Source: Roseibium sp. (GTDB lineage Bacteria; Pseudomonadota; Alphaproteobacteria; Rhizobiales; Stappiaceae). Taken from it: a stretch of 64,000 nt of DNA. Below the pieces are notes generated by a model. It saw only the letters and a program-made list of their open reading frames with translations, did no database searches and was not told the DNA's origin. Numbering within the stretch: position 1 is the stretch's first letter; each line of letters begins with the position of its first letter. The stretch covers positions 310,001-374,000 of the forward strand of contig JAEPNV010000001.1 in NCBI GenBank assembly GCA_017643215.1, given 5' to 3'. This document shows, one piece after another, positions 35,434 to 45,404 of the stretch. A program made the position numbers and the translations under genes.

Positions 35434-36444
35434 GTGTCAGATACTCCTCTTCTTCAGGTCTCGGACCTAATCGTTGAGTTTCCGGTTCGCCAGGGCGTTT
35501 TGCGGCCCGTCGACCGGGTCGGGTTTGAAGTCCGGGCCGGAGAAATTCTGGGCCTGGTCGGCGAAAGCGGCGCGGGCAAGTCGATGTGCGGTGCCGCCAT
35601 AATCGGCTTGATCGAACGGCCCGGCCGGATCACCGGCGGCGAAGTCCGCCTGAATGGCGAACGGATCGACAATCTGCCCGAAGACGACATGCGGCGCATT
35701 CGCGGCAAGCGGATCGCCATGGTGTTCCAGGACCCGCTGACCAGCCTCAATCCGCTGGTAACGGTGGGCCGGCAGCTCGTCGAGACCATCCGTACGCACC
35801 TGCCGGTCTCTGCATCAGAAGCGCAAAGGCGCGCCATCGCACTCCTTGAAGAGGTTGGAATCCCGGCGGCGGCGACACGCGTGGACGCCTATCCGCACCA
35901 GTTTTCCGGAGGAATGCGGCAGCGGGTGGTGCTTGCCCTGGCGCTGGCGGCCGAGCCTGACCTGATCATCGCGGATGAACCGACAACAGCGCTGGACGTC
36001 TCCGTGCAAGCCCAAATCATGGCGCTCTTGAAACGGCTGTGCCGGGAACGGGGCGCCGCGGTGATTTTGATCACCCACGACATGGGCGTGATCGCTGAAA
36101 CGACAGACCGGGTGGCCGTGCTATATGCCGGTCGCCTTGCGGAGATTGGGCCGACCCGGGCCGTTCTGAGTTCACCGTCGCATCCCTATACGGTCGGCCT
36201 GATGGCGTCGACGCCGTCAACGACCGGCAATCTCAACAAACTCAGCCAGATCCCCGGTTCCATGCCGAATTTGCGCGCCATTCCAAAGGGCTGTGCCTTT
36301 AATCAGCGCTGCGGCAAGGCTGTTGCCCGGTGTTTTGAGGACATCCCGATTCTGGAACCCGTTCGGGACAGCCAGGTCGCCTGCTGGCTCTATGATCCGG
36401 CCACCTTGACAAACACGCTCGAGAAGACCGGAGCGACCGAATGA
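35434..36444 (+). CDS. ABC transporter ATP-binding protein, DppD family
   Basis: A 336-residue ATPase starting at GTG 35434. Walker A GESGAGKS, signature FSGGMRQRV, Walker B LIIADEPTTALD and switch His in LITHDMGVI. The C-terminal oligopeptide/dipeptide domain holds the cysteine pattern GCAFNQRCGKAVARC, typically a Fe-S cluster or structural site in DppD/DppF. It starts four bases after the permease stop and its own stop overlaps the next gene. Confidence 0.94.
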   Translation: MSDTPLLQVSDLIVEFPVRQGVLRPVDRVGFEVRAGEILGLVGESGAGKSMCGAAIIGLIERPGRITGGEVRLNGERIDNLPEDDMRRIRGKRIAMVFQDPLTSLNPLVTVGRQLVETIRTHLPVSASEAQRRAIALLEEVGIPAAATRVDAYPHQFSGGMRQRVVLALALAAEPDLIIADEPTTALDVSVQAQIMALLKRLCRERGAAVILITHDMGVIAETTDRVAVLYAGRLAEIGPTRAVLSSPSHPYTVGLMASTPSTTGNLNKLSQIPGSMPNLRAIPKGCAFNQRCGKAVARCFEDIPILEPVRDSQVACWLYDPATLTNTLEKTGATE

Positions 36445-37451
36445 CCGGACAGACACCCTTGATCAGCGCCCGTAATCTCGGGGCCGTGTTCGATGTGTCG
36501 AAACCCTGGCTGAACCGGCTGTTTGCCATGGAAGCCAAGCAGTTCCTGACCGCGGTCGACTCCGTCGATTTTGACATTCCAAAGGGCAAAACCTTCGCGC
36601 TTGTGGGTGAAAGCGGCTCTGGCAAATCGACCATCGGCCGGATGATTGTTGGCCTGCAAAAACCGTCCAGCGGCCAGGTTCTGATTGACGGCGACGACTT
36701 TTTTGCGATCACGGACGTCAAACGCCAAATGGCCATGCGCCGGCGGATCCAGATGATTTTTCAAAGCCCTTACGCGTCGTTAAATCCAAGATGGCGGGTC
36801 AAGCACATCATCGGCGAACCGATCAAGGCCTTTGATCTGATGCCCGCGGCCGATATTGATGGCCGGGTCAACGAATTGCTGGACCAGGTCGGGCTGGCGA
36901 TGTCGGACGGGGAAAAGTTTCCGCACGAGTTTTCCGGCGGCCAGCGCCAACGGATCGCGATCGCCCGTGCGCTGGCCTCCAATCCGGAGTTCATTGTTTG
37001 CGACGAACCGACGTCGGCGCTTGATGTGTCGGTGCAAAGCCAGGTCCTCAACCTGATGAAGGATTTGCAGCGCGATCTTGGCTTGACCTATCTGTTCATC
37101 AGCCATGATTTGTCGGTGATCCGCTACATGGCCGATGAAATCGGCGTTCTCTATCTCGGCCGCTTGGTGGAAGTTGCCGACCGGGACACGCTGTTTGACA
37201 ATCCCCGGCATCCTTATACGCGCATGCTGATGGACGCGGCCCCTCGGGTCGACGCATTCGGCCGGACCGCCGATACGGTAGCCGGTGAGATTCCGGATCC
37301 GATCAACAAGCCGACCGGCTGCAGTTTTCATCCAAGATGCCATCTCGCGGTCGATCTGTGTAAAAAAGAACGGCCCGAAGTGCGCGAATTCGGCGCCGAA
37401 CGCGCCCGTGTCGCCTGCCACCTTTGCGAAACCGAAGCTGAACTGGCGTGA
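36441..37451 (+). CDS. ABC transporter ATP-binding protein, DppF family
   Basis: A 336-residue ATPase. Walker A GESGSGKST, signature FSGGQRQRI, Walker B FIVCDEPTSALD, switch His in FISHDLSVI and the C-terminal GCSFHPRCHLAVDLC block. It overlaps the dppD-type gene by four bases (ATGA), and the two make the heterodimeric motor of the transporter. It is the end of the operon. Confidence 0.94.
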   Translation: MTGQTPLISARNLGAVFDVSKPWLNRLFAMEAKQFLTAVDSVDFDIPKGKTFALVGESGSGKSTIGRMIVGLQKPSSGQVLIDGDDFFAITDVKRQMAMRRRIQMIFQSPYASLNPRWRVKHIIGEPIKAFDLMPAADIDGRVNELLDQVGLAMSDGEKFPHEFSGGQRQRIAIARALASNPEFIVCDEPTSALDVSVQSQVLNLMKDLQRDLGLTYLFISHDLSVIRYMADEIGVLYLGRLVEVADRDTLFDNPRHPYTRMLMDAAPRVDAFGRTADTVAGEIPDPINKPTGCSFHPRCHLAVDLCKKERPEVREFGAERARVACHLCETEAELA

Positions 37452-37802
37452 GGCCAGATCCGGTCTGGTTGAACCTTGGAGGTTTCGCCGGATTGCCCGG
37501 TTTGCCAGCGCGCAATAAAGCAATCTCTTTTGACCGCTCAGCCGGGTCGTGCCCCGGGCCAATTCCGCGGTATTGCGGGGATGCGAGGCAAATTGGTGGA
37601 CGCTTGCGCGGGCCAAACAGTAGTGCCGCCCGGTCCATCGCCTTTTCGCACTGGGTGATGCTGTTCTAAGCCGGTTAAGTCCGGCTCGCTTGACCAAACT
37701 CCCGTTCGGCACCTATCGTAAGGCAATAAATTTGCGCGCGTAAATATTAGAGGCATGACGTGGATTCACGGATCACCATTCGATTAGACAATCGGGGGCG
37801 AT
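37452..37802. other. Intergenic region, 351 bp, holding a LacI-type operator
   Basis: No gene is supported in 37452-37720. The AT-rich final part carries the operator at 37731-37744 upstream of the LacI gene. No terminator was recognised after the ABC operon. Confidence 0.5.
37731..37744. promoter_or_regulatory. LacI-type operator, upstream copy
   Basis: TTTGCGCGCGTAAA, 14 bp, differs at one base from the perfect palindrome TTTACGCGCGTAAA found downstream of the regulator gene. It lies 59 bp before the GTG start of the LacI regulator and could mediate autoregulation. Confidence 0.7.
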
Positions 37803-38858
37803 GTGAAAGGCAGCAAAGGCAAACGGATGGCCGAGCGAAAAATCAAGAATATGGAAGAGTTTGCCTCCGTCAGCGGGATCTCTAGGCCGACGGTTTCGAA
37901 GTACTTCAACGATCCGGCCAGCGTGCGTCAAACGACGCGGGCGCGGATCGAGGCCGCGCTCGAGCGCTACGACTACCGGCCCAATGTTTACGCGATAAAC
38001 CAGAACCGCCGCCTGACAAAGAACATTGGCGTTGTCGTTCCTTATCTTGCCGATCCGTTCTTCGCCGAAATCGCCCGCATCATCGAGCGGCTGATCATCA
38101 GTGCGGGTTTCAGGCCGATATTGCTGAGCTCGCACGGTGAACAAAAACTTGAAAACGACTTTCTTGATGGGTTGCGGTCACTCAAGCCGGCCGGGGTTTT
38201 GTTGGCCCCGCTTGGTCGTGCGTCCGACCGCGGACATATTGAACGTTTTTGCAAGGACGTACCGACGGTCCTTTTTGACAGCAATCTCGATGGTATCGGC
38301 GAAGCCTTTGTTGGGTCAGACAATTCCAGCTTCGTGTCGCATACGGTCGAATACCTGACCCGTACCGGTGAGCCGCCCTGTTTCTTCGAGATGCGCAATC
38401 CCGCCAATCCGAACGCCAACAAGCGGCGTGTTGCCTATGTCGAGGCGATGGAGCGCCACGGGTTAGAACCGCACATCATCAAGATCGACGGCGAAGGCTG
38501 GGCGTTCGAGGAAATCGGCCATGATGGGGCGCTGCGGGTGCTCGCAGAAAAATCCCTACCGACCAACACCGTCCTGTGCAGCAATGACCGGCTTGCGATC
38601 GGCTTTCTCGCCGCTTGCTACGAGAAAGGATTGCGCGTGGGCCGCGGTGAGGGCTGTGCGTTGCGCGTGGCATCGCATGACGACCACCCATTTTCGCGCT
38701 TCACCTGCCCCGCGCTCACCACGGCCGCGCACGACTATGAATCCGTCTCCACCAAAAGCGTCGACACATTGCTTGAACTTGTTGATTCTGGAGAAAGATT
38801 CACCGAGCGGGCCGAGACGCTGTTTCCCGCCCGTCTCGTTTTGAGGGCTTCCGCTTGA
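37803..38858 (+). CDS. LacI-family regulator of the polyol operon
   Basis: A 351-residue regulator starting at GTG 37803 (an ATG at 37827 is the alternative). The DNA-binding part reads MEEFASVSGISRPTVSKYFN with hinge region AINQNRRLTKNIGVVVP. SKYFND replaces the common SRALN, an uncommon but known subgroup. The effector domain has ASHDDHPFSRF and VLCSNDRLAIGFLA. It precedes the smo operon, and matching operators lie on both sides of it. It probably responds to sorbitol, mannitol or a metabolite of these. Confidence 0.9.
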   Translation: MKGSKGKRMAERKIKNMEEFASVSGISRPTVSKYFNDPASVRQTTRARIEAALERYDYRPNVYAINQNRRLTKNIGVVVPYLADPFFAEIARIIERLIISAGFRPILLSSHGEQKLENDFLDGLRSLKPAGVLLAPLGRASDRGHIERFCKDVPTVLFDSNLDGIGEAFVGSDNSSFVSHTVEYLTRTGEPPCFFEMRNPANPNANKRRVAYVEAMERHGLEPHIIKIDGEGWAFEEIGHDGALRVLAEKSLPTNTVLCSNDRLAIGFLAACYEKGLRVGRGEGCALRVASHDDHPFSRFTCPALTTAAHDYESVSTKSVDTLLELVDSGERFTERAETLFPARLVLRASA

Positions 38859-38869
38859 ATCAATAAAAA

Positions 38870-38883
38870 TTTACGCGCGTAAA
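38870..38883. promoter_or_regulatory. LacI-type operator, perfect palindrome before smoE
   Basis: TTTACGCGCGTAAA, 12 bp after the regulator stop and 68 bp before the smoE start. A TTGACT hexamer follows at 38892-38897, but the -10 at 17 bp spacing is poor (CACACT). The pair with 37731 suggests looping or simple dual control. Confidence 0.75.
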
Positions 38884-38951
38884 GAATTTTGTTGACTCGC
38901 AGCTAGAAGTCTCACACACTTCAGCCAACATCCAACAAAGGGAGGACGAGG

Positions 38952-40256
38952 ATGTTGTCTAGGGCATCATTGGGTGCGGCGACCGCTATGGCGCTGCTCT
39001 TCACCGGCAGTGCACTTGCGGAAACCATCACCATTGCAACCGTCAACAACGGCGACATGATCCGCATGCAGGGCTATACCGACGACTTCACGGCCAAGAC
39101 CGGGCACACAGTCGAGTGGGTCACGCTGGAAGAAAACGTTCTGCGCCAAAGAGTCACCACGGACATTACCACCAAGGGTGGTCAGTTCGATATCATGACG
39201 ATAGGCATGTACGAGACGCCGATTTGGGGTGCAAACGGCTGGCTCATCCCGCTGGACGATCTGTCCGCCGAATACGATGTGGACGACATCCTGCCGGCGA
39301 TGCGCGGCGGTCTGTCCCACGACGGGACGCTCTATGCCGCACCGTTCTACGGCGAAAGCTCCATGGTGATGTACCGCACCGATCTGATGGCCGCTGCGGG
39401 GCTTGAAATGCCCGACGCACCGACTTGGGAGTTCATCGCGGAAGCGGCCCGGGCGATGACCGACCGCGAAAACGACATCAACGGCGTCTGCCTGCGCGGC
39501 AAGGCCGGCTGGGGTGAAGGCGGCGCCTTTATCACGGTCACCGCCAACTCGTTCGGCGCGCGTTGGTTCGACGAGGACTGGAATGCCCAGTTCGATCAGC
39601 CGGAGTGGGCCGAGGCGCTCAACTTCTTTGTTGGGCTGATGGCCGATGCTGGCCCTCCAGGCTACTCCACCAACGGTTTCAACGAGAACTTGTCGCTGTT
39701 CCAGCAGGGCAAATGCGGCATGTGGATCGACGCCACCGTCGCCGCGTCCTTCGTGACCAATCCGAACGACTCGACCGTGGCGGACAAGGTTGGCTTCGCG
39801 CTGGCGCCGGACACCGGCCTCGGCAAGCGTTCCAACTGGCTGTGGGCCTGGGCGCTGGCAATCCCGGCAGGCACTCAGAAGGAAGCGGCTGCCAAGGAGT
39901 TCATCGAGTGGGCCACATCGAAGGAGTACATCGAACTGGTCGCCAAGAACGAAGGCTGGGCCAACGTGCCTCCGGGTGCCCGGACCTCGCTCTATGAGAA
40001 CCCGGAATACCAGAAGGTGCCGTTTGCGCAGATGACGCTCGACAGCATCAACGCGGCCGATCCGACCAACCCGACCGTCAAACCGGTGCCCTATGTCGGC
40101 ATCCAGTTTGTCGCCATTCCGGAGTTTGCCGGTATTGCGACGGAAGTCAGCCAGGAGTTCTCCGCCGCCTATGCCGGGCAGCAGACGGTCGAAGAGGCCC
40201 TGGAAAAGGCGCAAGCGCTGACCAACGACGCAATGGAAGCTGCCGGCTACCGCTAA
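38952..40256 (+). CDS. smoE: Polyol (sorbitol/mannitol) ABC transporter substrate-binding protein
   Basis: A 434-residue periplasmic binding protein. Signal peptide MLSRASLGAATAMALLFTGS, cut near ALAE. Family segments of SBP_bac_1 type include GGQFDIMTIGMYETPIWGANG, LYAAPFYGESSMVMYRTDL-type text and FQQGKCGMWIDATVAASFV. The gene order matches the smoEFGKS-mtlK operon of Rhodobacter, whose SBP binds hexitols. A GC-rich stem-loop follows the stop codon. Confidence 0.93.
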   Translation: MLSRASLGAATAMALLFTGSALAETITIATVNNGDMIRMQGYTDDFTAKTGHTVEWVTLEENVLRQRVTTDITTKGGQFDIMTIGMYETPIWGANGWLIPLDDLSAEYDVDDILPAMRGGLSHDGTLYAAPFYGESSMVMYRTDLMAAAGLEMPDAPTWEFIAEAARAMTDRENDINGVCLRGKAGWGEGGAFITVTANSFGARWFDEDWNAQFDQPEWAEALNFFVGLMADAGPPGYSTNGFNENLSLFQQGKCGMWIDATVAASFVTNPNDSTVADKVGFALAPDTGLGKRSNWLWAWALAIPAGTQKEAAAKEFIEWATSKEYIELVAKNEGWANVPPGARTSLYENPEYQKVPFAQMTLDSINAADPTNPTVKPVPYVGIQFVAIPEFAGIATEVSQEFSAAYAGQQTVEEALEKAQALTNDAMEAAGYR

Positions 40257-40275
40257 GCGTTCCGCGGCACCTTTA

Positions 40276-40298
40276 GGGGGCGACCGCCGGTTGCCCCC
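40276..40298 (+). other. Stem-loop after a transporter binding-protein gene (3 of 5)
   Basis: GGGGGCGACC pairs with GGTTGCCCCC (10 bp, one G-U) around a three-base loop, 19 nt after the smoE stop. No T-run follows. Confidence 0.7.
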
Positions 40299-40368
40299 CA
40301 ATCCTCATTCACCCTAAAATTCCGCATCGTCTGCGACGGCCTTGCCCGTCCACGGGGGAGATGCATCC

Positions 40369-41247
40369 ATGGCAACCCAGCATTCGCGTTCCGCAGCCAG
40401 ATTGATGATGGCACCGGCGGTTGTCCTGCTTCTCGGCTGGATGCTCGTGCCTCTCACGATGACCCTGTTCTTTTCATTCAAGAAGTACCTGCCCCTGCGC
40501 GGCGATTCTCTTGAGCGTGGCCTCGACTGGGTCGGTTTTGCCAACTACGTCCGGTTCATCGGATCCAGTTCGTTCTGGCCCAGCGTCCAGGCGACATTGA
40601 TCATCGTCGGCGGCGTTCTGGTCATCACCGTGGTGCTCGGCGTGCTTCTGGCGATCCTTCTGGACCAGCCGTTTTGGGGCCAGGGTATTGTTCGGATCCT
40701 TGTGATCGCGCCCTTCTTTGTGATGCCGACCGTGTCCGCGCTGGTCTGGAAAAACATGTTCATGGACCCGGTGAACGGGATCCTCGCGCATTTGTGGCGC
40801 TTTTTCGGGGCCGAACCGGTGTCCTGGCTATCCGATGCCTCGGTCCAGTCGATCATCATGATCGTGTCCTGGCAGTGGCTGCCATTTGCCACACTCATTC
40901 TTCTGACCGCGGTTCAGTCGCTCGACAGCGAGCAGCTTGAGGCCGCGGAAATGGACGGCGCGTCGCCGCTGATGCGGTTCTGGCACATCATCCTGCCGCA
41001 TCTCAGCCGCGCGATCACCATCGTCATCCTGATCCAGACGATCTTCCTGTTGTCGATCTTCGCCGAGATCTTCGTGACAACAGGGGGCTCGTTCGGCACA
41101 CGGACACTCACCTACCTGATCTTCCAGCGCGTTGTCGACAGCCAGAACATCGGCCTGGGCTCTGCAGGCGGTGTTTACGCAATCATCCTCGCCAATATCG
41201 TTGCCATCTTCCTGATGCGCATCGTCGGCAAGAACCTCGATCGATAG
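40369..41247 (+). CDS. smoF: Polyol ABC transporter permease
   Basis: A 292-residue permease with six membrane segments, started at ATG 40369 (MATQHSRSAA), eight bases after GGGGGAG. Earlier starts at 40342 and 40361 are less likely. The EAA loop reads LEAAEMDGASPLMRFWHIILP. It partners with SmoG. Confidence 0.93.
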   Translation: MATQHSRSAARLMMAPAVVLLLGWMLVPLTMTLFFSFKKYLPLRGDSLERGLDWVGFANYVRFIGSSSFWPSVQATLIIVGGVLVITVVLGVLLAILLDQPFWGQGIVRILVIAPFFVMPTVSALVWKNMFMDPVNGILAHLWRFFGAEPVSWLSDASVQSIIMIVSWQWLPFATLILLTAVQSLDSEQLEAAEMDGASPLMRFWHIILPHLSRAITIVILIQTIFLLSIFAEIFVTTGGSFGTRTLTYLIFQRVVDSQNIGLGSAGGVYAIILANIVAIFLMRIVGKNLDR

Positions 41248-41256
41248 GAGGCAGCC

Positions 41257-42087
41257 ATGGCCCGTGCAGTTACCACACGCCGCAAGGTCATCACCACCGC
41301 CGCCGCCTGGGCGATCGGCCTGCTGATCTTCTTCCCGATCTACTGGACGATCCTGACCAGCTTCAAGACGGAGGCGCAGGCGATCAACGACCCGCCATTG
41401 TTCTTCGCCTTCAACTGGACGCTCGAGAATTACGCCATCGTGCAGGAGCGCTCCGACTACATGCGCTTCCTGTGGAATTCAGTGATCCTGGCCGGCGGCT
41501 CGACAGTTCTTGGCATCCTGGTGGCGGTGCCGGCGGCCTGGTCGATGGCCTTCGTGCCGTCGAAGCGGACCAAGGACATCCTGCTGTGGATGCTGTCCAC
41601 CAAGATGCTGCCGGCGGTGGGCGTGCTCTACCCGATTTCGCTGCTGTTCGTGCAGTTCAACCTGCTCGACACACGCATCGGCCTGGTGATGGTGCTGATG
41701 CTGATCAACCTGCCGATCATCGTCTGGATGCTCTACACCTACTTCAAGGAAATCCCAGGTGAAATCCTGGAAGCGGCCCGGATGGACGGGGCAACTCTCA
41801 AGGAAGAAATCCTCTACATCCTGACGCCGATGGCCGTGCCGGGCATTGCCTCGACCATCCTGTTGAACTTCATCCTGGCTTGGAACGAGGCCTTCTGGAC
41901 GCTGAACCTGACCGCGGCCCAGTCCGCACCGTTGACCGCCTTCATTGCCAGCTATTCCAGCCCCGAAGGCTTGTTCTTCGCCAAGCTCAGCGCGGCCTCG
42001 ACCATGGCAATTGCGCCGATCCTGATCCTCGGCTGGTTCAGCCAGAAACAACTTGTCCGCGGCCTGACCTTCGGCGCGGTGAAATAA
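41257..42087 (+). CDS. smoG: Polyol ABC transporter permease
   Basis: A 276-residue permease of the MalG type. N-terminal [22 protein letters not shown] loop [16 protein letters not shown] and the terminal pattern [14 protein letters not shown], typical of MalG-like subunits. A GGAGG site lies just before the start. Pairs with SmoF. Confidence 0.94.
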   Translation: MARAVTTRRKVITTAAAWAIGLLIFFPIYWTILTSFKTEAQAINDPPLFFAFNWTLENYAIVQERSDYMRFLWNSVILAGGSTVLGILVAVPAAWSMAFVPSKRTKDILLWMLSTKMLPAVGVLYPISLLFVQFNLLDTRIGLVMVLMLINLPIIVWMLYTYFKEIPGEILEAARMDGATLKEEILYILTPMAVPGIASTILLNFILAWNEAFWTLNLTAAQSAPLTAFIASYSSPEGLFFAKLSAASTMAIAPILILGWFSQKQLVRGLTFGAVK

Positions 42088-42098
42088 GGTTTGCACCC

Positions 42099-43103
42099 AT
42101 GGGACAGATCACGCTCAACCAAGTGACCAAGAGCTTCGGCGATGTCGAAGTCATCACCCCTTTGGACCTGACCATCGAGGACGGTGAATTCGCGGTCTTT
42201 GTCGGCCCGTCCGGGTGCGGAAAATCCACCTTGCTCAGGCTAATTGCCGGCCTGGAGGATGTCACGTCCGGTGCCATCAATATCGACGGCAAGAATGCGA
42301 CGAATGTCCCGCCTGCAAAACGCGGGCTGGCGATGGTGTTCCAGTCCTATGCGCTTTATCCGCATATGTCGGTCCGAAAGAACATCGCCTTTCCGCTGCG
42401 CATGGCCGGCCTCGACAAGGCCGAACAGAACCGGCGGGTGGAGCAGGCGGCTGCCGTTCTCAATCTGACCGACTACCTGGACCGGCGCCCGGGTCAGTTG
42501 TCGGGTGGTCAGCGGCAGCGTGTGGCCATCGGCCGGGCAATTGTGCGCGAACCCGCCGCGTTCTTGTTTGACGAACCGCTGTCGAACCTCGACGCGGCGC
42601 TTCGCGTCGGCATGCGGCTTGAGATCTCCGAACTCCATAAGCGCCTGAACACAACCATGATCTACGTCACCCACGATCAGGTTGAAGCCATGACCATGGC
42701 GGACAAAATCGTGGTTTTGAACGCCGGCCACATTGAGCAGGTCGGCTCTCCGCTCGATCTCTACCGCGCGCCGCGCAATCTGTTCGTTGCCGGGTTTATC
42801 GGTTCGCCGAAAATGAATTTCATTGAAGGCGCAGAGGCGGAAAAGCTGGGCGCGCACACGATCGGCATCCGGCCGGAACATATCGCGGTTTCCGAAAGTG
42901 ACGGCCCTTGGTCCGGCGTGGTGGGCGTATCGGAGCATCTCGGTTCCGATACGTTCTTCCATGTCCATGACACGGGTCTCGCGGACACCATCGCCGTCCG
43001 GGCCGACGGCGAGGTCGGCTTCCGCCACGGTGACCGGATTCACATGACCCCGCGCGCCGATGTCATCCACAAATTCGATGCCCAGGGCATGAGGCTGCCA
43101 TGA
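42099..43103 (+). CDS. smoK: Polyol ABC transporter ATP-binding protein
   Basis: A 334-residue ATPase of the MalK/UgpC class. Walker [10 protein letters not shown], signature LSGGQRQRV, Walker [13 protein letters not shown], switch His in VTHDQVEA and the C-terminal TOBE/OB regulatory domain ([26 protein letters not shown]). The start is ATG 42099 ([13 protein letters not shown]). Its stop overlaps the smoS start (ATGA). Confidence 0.94.
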   Translation: MGQITLNQVTKSFGDVEVITPLDLTIEDGEFAVFVGPSGCGKSTLLRLIAGLEDVTSGAINIDGKNATNVPPAKRGLAMVFQSYALYPHMSVRKNIAFPLRMAGLDKAEQNRRVEQAAAVLNLTDYLDRRPGQLSGGQRQRVAIGRAIVREPAAFLFDEPLSNLDAALRVGMRLEISELHKRLNTTMIYVTHDQVEAMTMADKIVVLNAGHIEQVGSPLDLYRAPRNLFVAGFIGSPKMNFIEGAEAEKLGAHTIGIRPEHIAVSESDGPWSGVVGVSEHLGSDTFFHVHDTGLADTIAVRADGEVGFRHGDRIHMTPRADVIHKFDAQGMRLP

Positions 43104-43873
43104 CGCGGCTTGCGGGAAAGGCGGCGCTGATCACCGGCGCCGCGCGCGGCATCGGACTGGCGTTCGCCGAGGCCTATGTGCGAGAGGGCGCCCGGGTGGC
43201 GATTGCCGATATCGACGCCGAAAGGGCGCGGCACGCCGCAGACGAGATCGGCCCTGATGCCATTGCGGTCGACATGGACGTGACGCGGCAGGACAGTATC
43301 GACAAGGCCGTCGCGGCGGCTGTCGACGCGTTCGGCCGCATCGACATCCTCATCAACAACGCCGCGATCTTCACCGCCGCACCGATTGTCGAGATCGATC
43401 GCGCCGATTGCCAGCGCGTCTTCGACATCAATGTGAGTGGAACGCTGTTCACCATGCAGGCCGTTGCCCGGCACATGATCGCCCGGGGCGGCGGCGGCAA
43501 GATCATCAACATGGCAAGCCAGGCCGGCCGGCGCGGGGAACCTCTGGTCGCCGTTTACTGCGCCACGAAAGCCGCGGTGATCAGCCTGACACAGTCGGCG
43601 GGTCTCAATCTCATTCAGCACGGAATCAATGTGAATGCCATCGCGCCCGGCGTCGTTGACGGCGAGCACTGGGACGGGGTCGATGCCCTGTTTGCAAAGT
43701 ACGAGAACAAACCGGTCGGCCAGAAAAAACGCGAAGTGAGCGAGAGTGTGCCGTATGGGCGGATGGGGACGGCCGATGACCTGACCGGGATGGCGGTTTT
43801 TCTCGCCAGCGAAGAAGCAAACTACATCGTCTCGCAGTGCTTCAATGTTGATGGCGGGCAATGGATGAGCTGA
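43100..43873 (+). CDS. smoS: Sorbitol (L-iditol 2-) dehydrogenase, SDR family
   Basis: A 257-residue short-chain dehydrogenase. NAD-binding [18 protein letters not shown], catalytic Ser in NMASQAGR, catalytic Tyr-x-x-x-Lys in YCATK. It oxidises D-sorbitol to D-fructose (and galactitol in Rhodobacter). Overlaps smoK upstream and mtlK downstream (TGATG). Confidence 0.93.
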   Translation: MTRLAGKAALITGAARGIGLAFAEAYVREGARVAIADIDAERARHAADEIGPDAIAVDMDVTRQDSIDKAVAAAVDAFGRIDILINNAAIFTAAPIVEIDRADCQRVFDINVSGTLFTMQAVARHMIARGGGGKIINMASQAGRRGEPLVAVYCATKAAVISLTQSAGLNLIQHGINVNAIAPGVVDGEHWDGVDALFAKYENKPVGQKKREVSESVPYGRMGTADDLTGMAVFLASEEANYIVSQCFNVDGGQWMS

Positions 43874-45342
43874 TGCGGTTGTCCAACGCCACTCTGGGGT
43901 CCCTTGAACCATCCATCCGCGTCCCCCGATATGACCGCATGGCGCTGACGCCAGGCATCGTCCATGTCGGCCTCGGCAACTTTCACCGCGCGCACCAGGC
44001 CTGGTACCTGCACCGGTTGTTTGACATGGGGCTCGATCATGATTGGGCGATCATCGGCGCTGGAATGCGGCCCTATGATGCGGTTCAGCGGGAAAAACTG
44101 CTGGCGCAGGATTGCCTGACCACGTTGATCGAACTGGATCCTTCCGGAACGTCGGCTGAGGTGATCGGGTCCATGATCGACTACCTGCCGATCGAAGAGG
44201 GCAACGCCCCGCTTATCCGCCAAATGAGCGCGCCGGAAATCCGCATTGTCGGTCTCACGGTCACCGAGGGTGGCTACTACATCGATCCGGTGACCAACAG
44301 TTTCAACGTCTCCCACCCCGATATCGCCCACGATGCCGCGCGTCCTGATCGGCCGAAGACCGTATTCGGCGCGATGGTTGCCGCGCTCAAGCTCCGGCGC
44401 GAGCGCGGTATCGGACCCTTTACCGGCCTGAGCTGCGACAACCTCCAGGGCAACGGCGTCATCCTGCGCCAGATCATTGTCTCGCTGGCCCGCCTGTCCG
44501 ATCCGGACTTGGCGGACTGGATCTCAGAACACGGCAGTTTCCCGAACTCCATGGTGGACTGCATCGTGCCGGCGACGGGGACGAAGGAAATCGAACTCGC
44601 CAAACAGTTTGGAATTGACGACGCCGTTCCGGTTACCCATGAGAATTTCCGGCATTGGGTCATCGAGGATGATTTCTGCGCCGGGCGGCCGGACTGGGAC
44701 CGGGCCGGAGCGATCTTTTCCGATCAGGTCCACGCTTATGAGACGATGAAAATCCGGCTCTTGAACGCCGGTCACCAGGTGCTCGCAAATGCCGCGGAGA
44801 TCCTGTCGGTGGACACGATCTCCGGCGCGATGGCGCACAACCTGATCGGTCCGTTTTTCAGCAAGGTGGTGAGGAGCGAAATCGCGCCGCATGTTGGCGC
44901 TGTTCCGGATATGACACCCTCGGACTACATCAAGCTGATCGAACGCCGATTTTCAAACACCGCGATCGTGGACACAACCCGCCGCGTGGCGTTTGACGGC
45001 TCGTCCCGGCACACCGGGTTCGTGCTGCCGACGGTCCGCGAACGGTTGGCATCCGGCGCTCCGGTCACGGGGCTGGCGCTCGTCGAGGCAGCATGGGCGC
45101 GCATGTGCGCGGGGTTCCGGGAAGACGGCAGCGACATCGCCCCGAATGATCCATTCTGGAGCGACCTCTTCATGGCGGCAAAAGCCGCAAAAGACCGCCC
45201 AAGTGCCTGGCTGGAACAGGACCAGTTTTACGGGGATCTCGCGCAAGACCGTCGGTTTGCGGAGGCCTTTGAAGACTGGCTGGAGATGATCTGGCGCGAC
45301 GGTCTTAAAGCCGCTCTTCAGACCTATCTGAAGACCGCCTGA
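43873..45342 (+). CDS. mtlK: Mannitol 2-dehydrogenase
   Basis: A 489-residue long-chain polyol dehydrogenase. NAD-binding region IVHVGLGNFHRAHQAWYLHR, active-site MKIRLLNAGHQVLA with the catalytic Lys, and DNLQGNGVILRQI. It oxidises D-mannitol to D-fructose. The start is taken at ATG 43873 (MRLSNATL), which overlaps the smoS stop as TGATG and has GGATGAG upstream; an ATG four codons earlier (43861) is an alternative. Last gene of the operon. Confidence 0.92.
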   Translation: MRLSNATLGSLEPSIRVPRYDRMALTPGIVHVGLGNFHRAHQAWYLHRLFDMGLDHDWAIIGAGMRPYDAVQREKLLAQDCLTTLIELDPSGTSAEVIGSMIDYLPIEEGNAPLIRQMSAPEIRIVGLTVTEGGYYIDPVTNSFNVSHPDIAHDAARPDRPKTVFGAMVAALKLRRERGIGPFTGLSCDNLQGNGVILRQIIVSLARLSDPDLADWISEHGSFPNSMVDCIVPATGTKEIELAKQFGIDDAVPVTHENFRHWVIEDDFCAGRPDWDRAGAIFSDQVHAYETMKIRLLNAGHQVLANAAEILSVDTISGAMAHNLIGPFFSKVVRSEIAPHVGAVPDMTPSDYIKLIERRFSNTAIVDTTRRVAFDGSSRHTGFVLPTVRERLASGAPVTGLALVEAAWARMCAGFREDGSDIAPNDPFWSDLFMAAKAAKDRPSAWLEQDQFYGDLAQDRRFAEAFEDWLEMIWRDGLKAALQTYLKTA

Positions 45343-45351
45343 TTTCAGGCG
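45336..45351. terminator. Possible bidirectional stem-loop between convergent operons
   Basis: CGCCTGATTTCAGGCG is a perfect hairpin containing the mtlK stop codon, in the 62-bp gap between convergent mtlK and the aldolase gene. It has no T-run, so its strength as a terminator is doubtful. Confidence 0.4.
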
Positions 45352-45404
45352 TTGATGCCCAGGTCCTTTTCATTCCGGTCCGAATCTGACCGACGTGGTT
45401 GGAA

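Noticed and set aside
38967-40301. Long minus-strand frame opposite smoE (about 444 codons)
   Set aside because: Shadow of smoE, which has a signal peptide, family motifs and the correct operon place.
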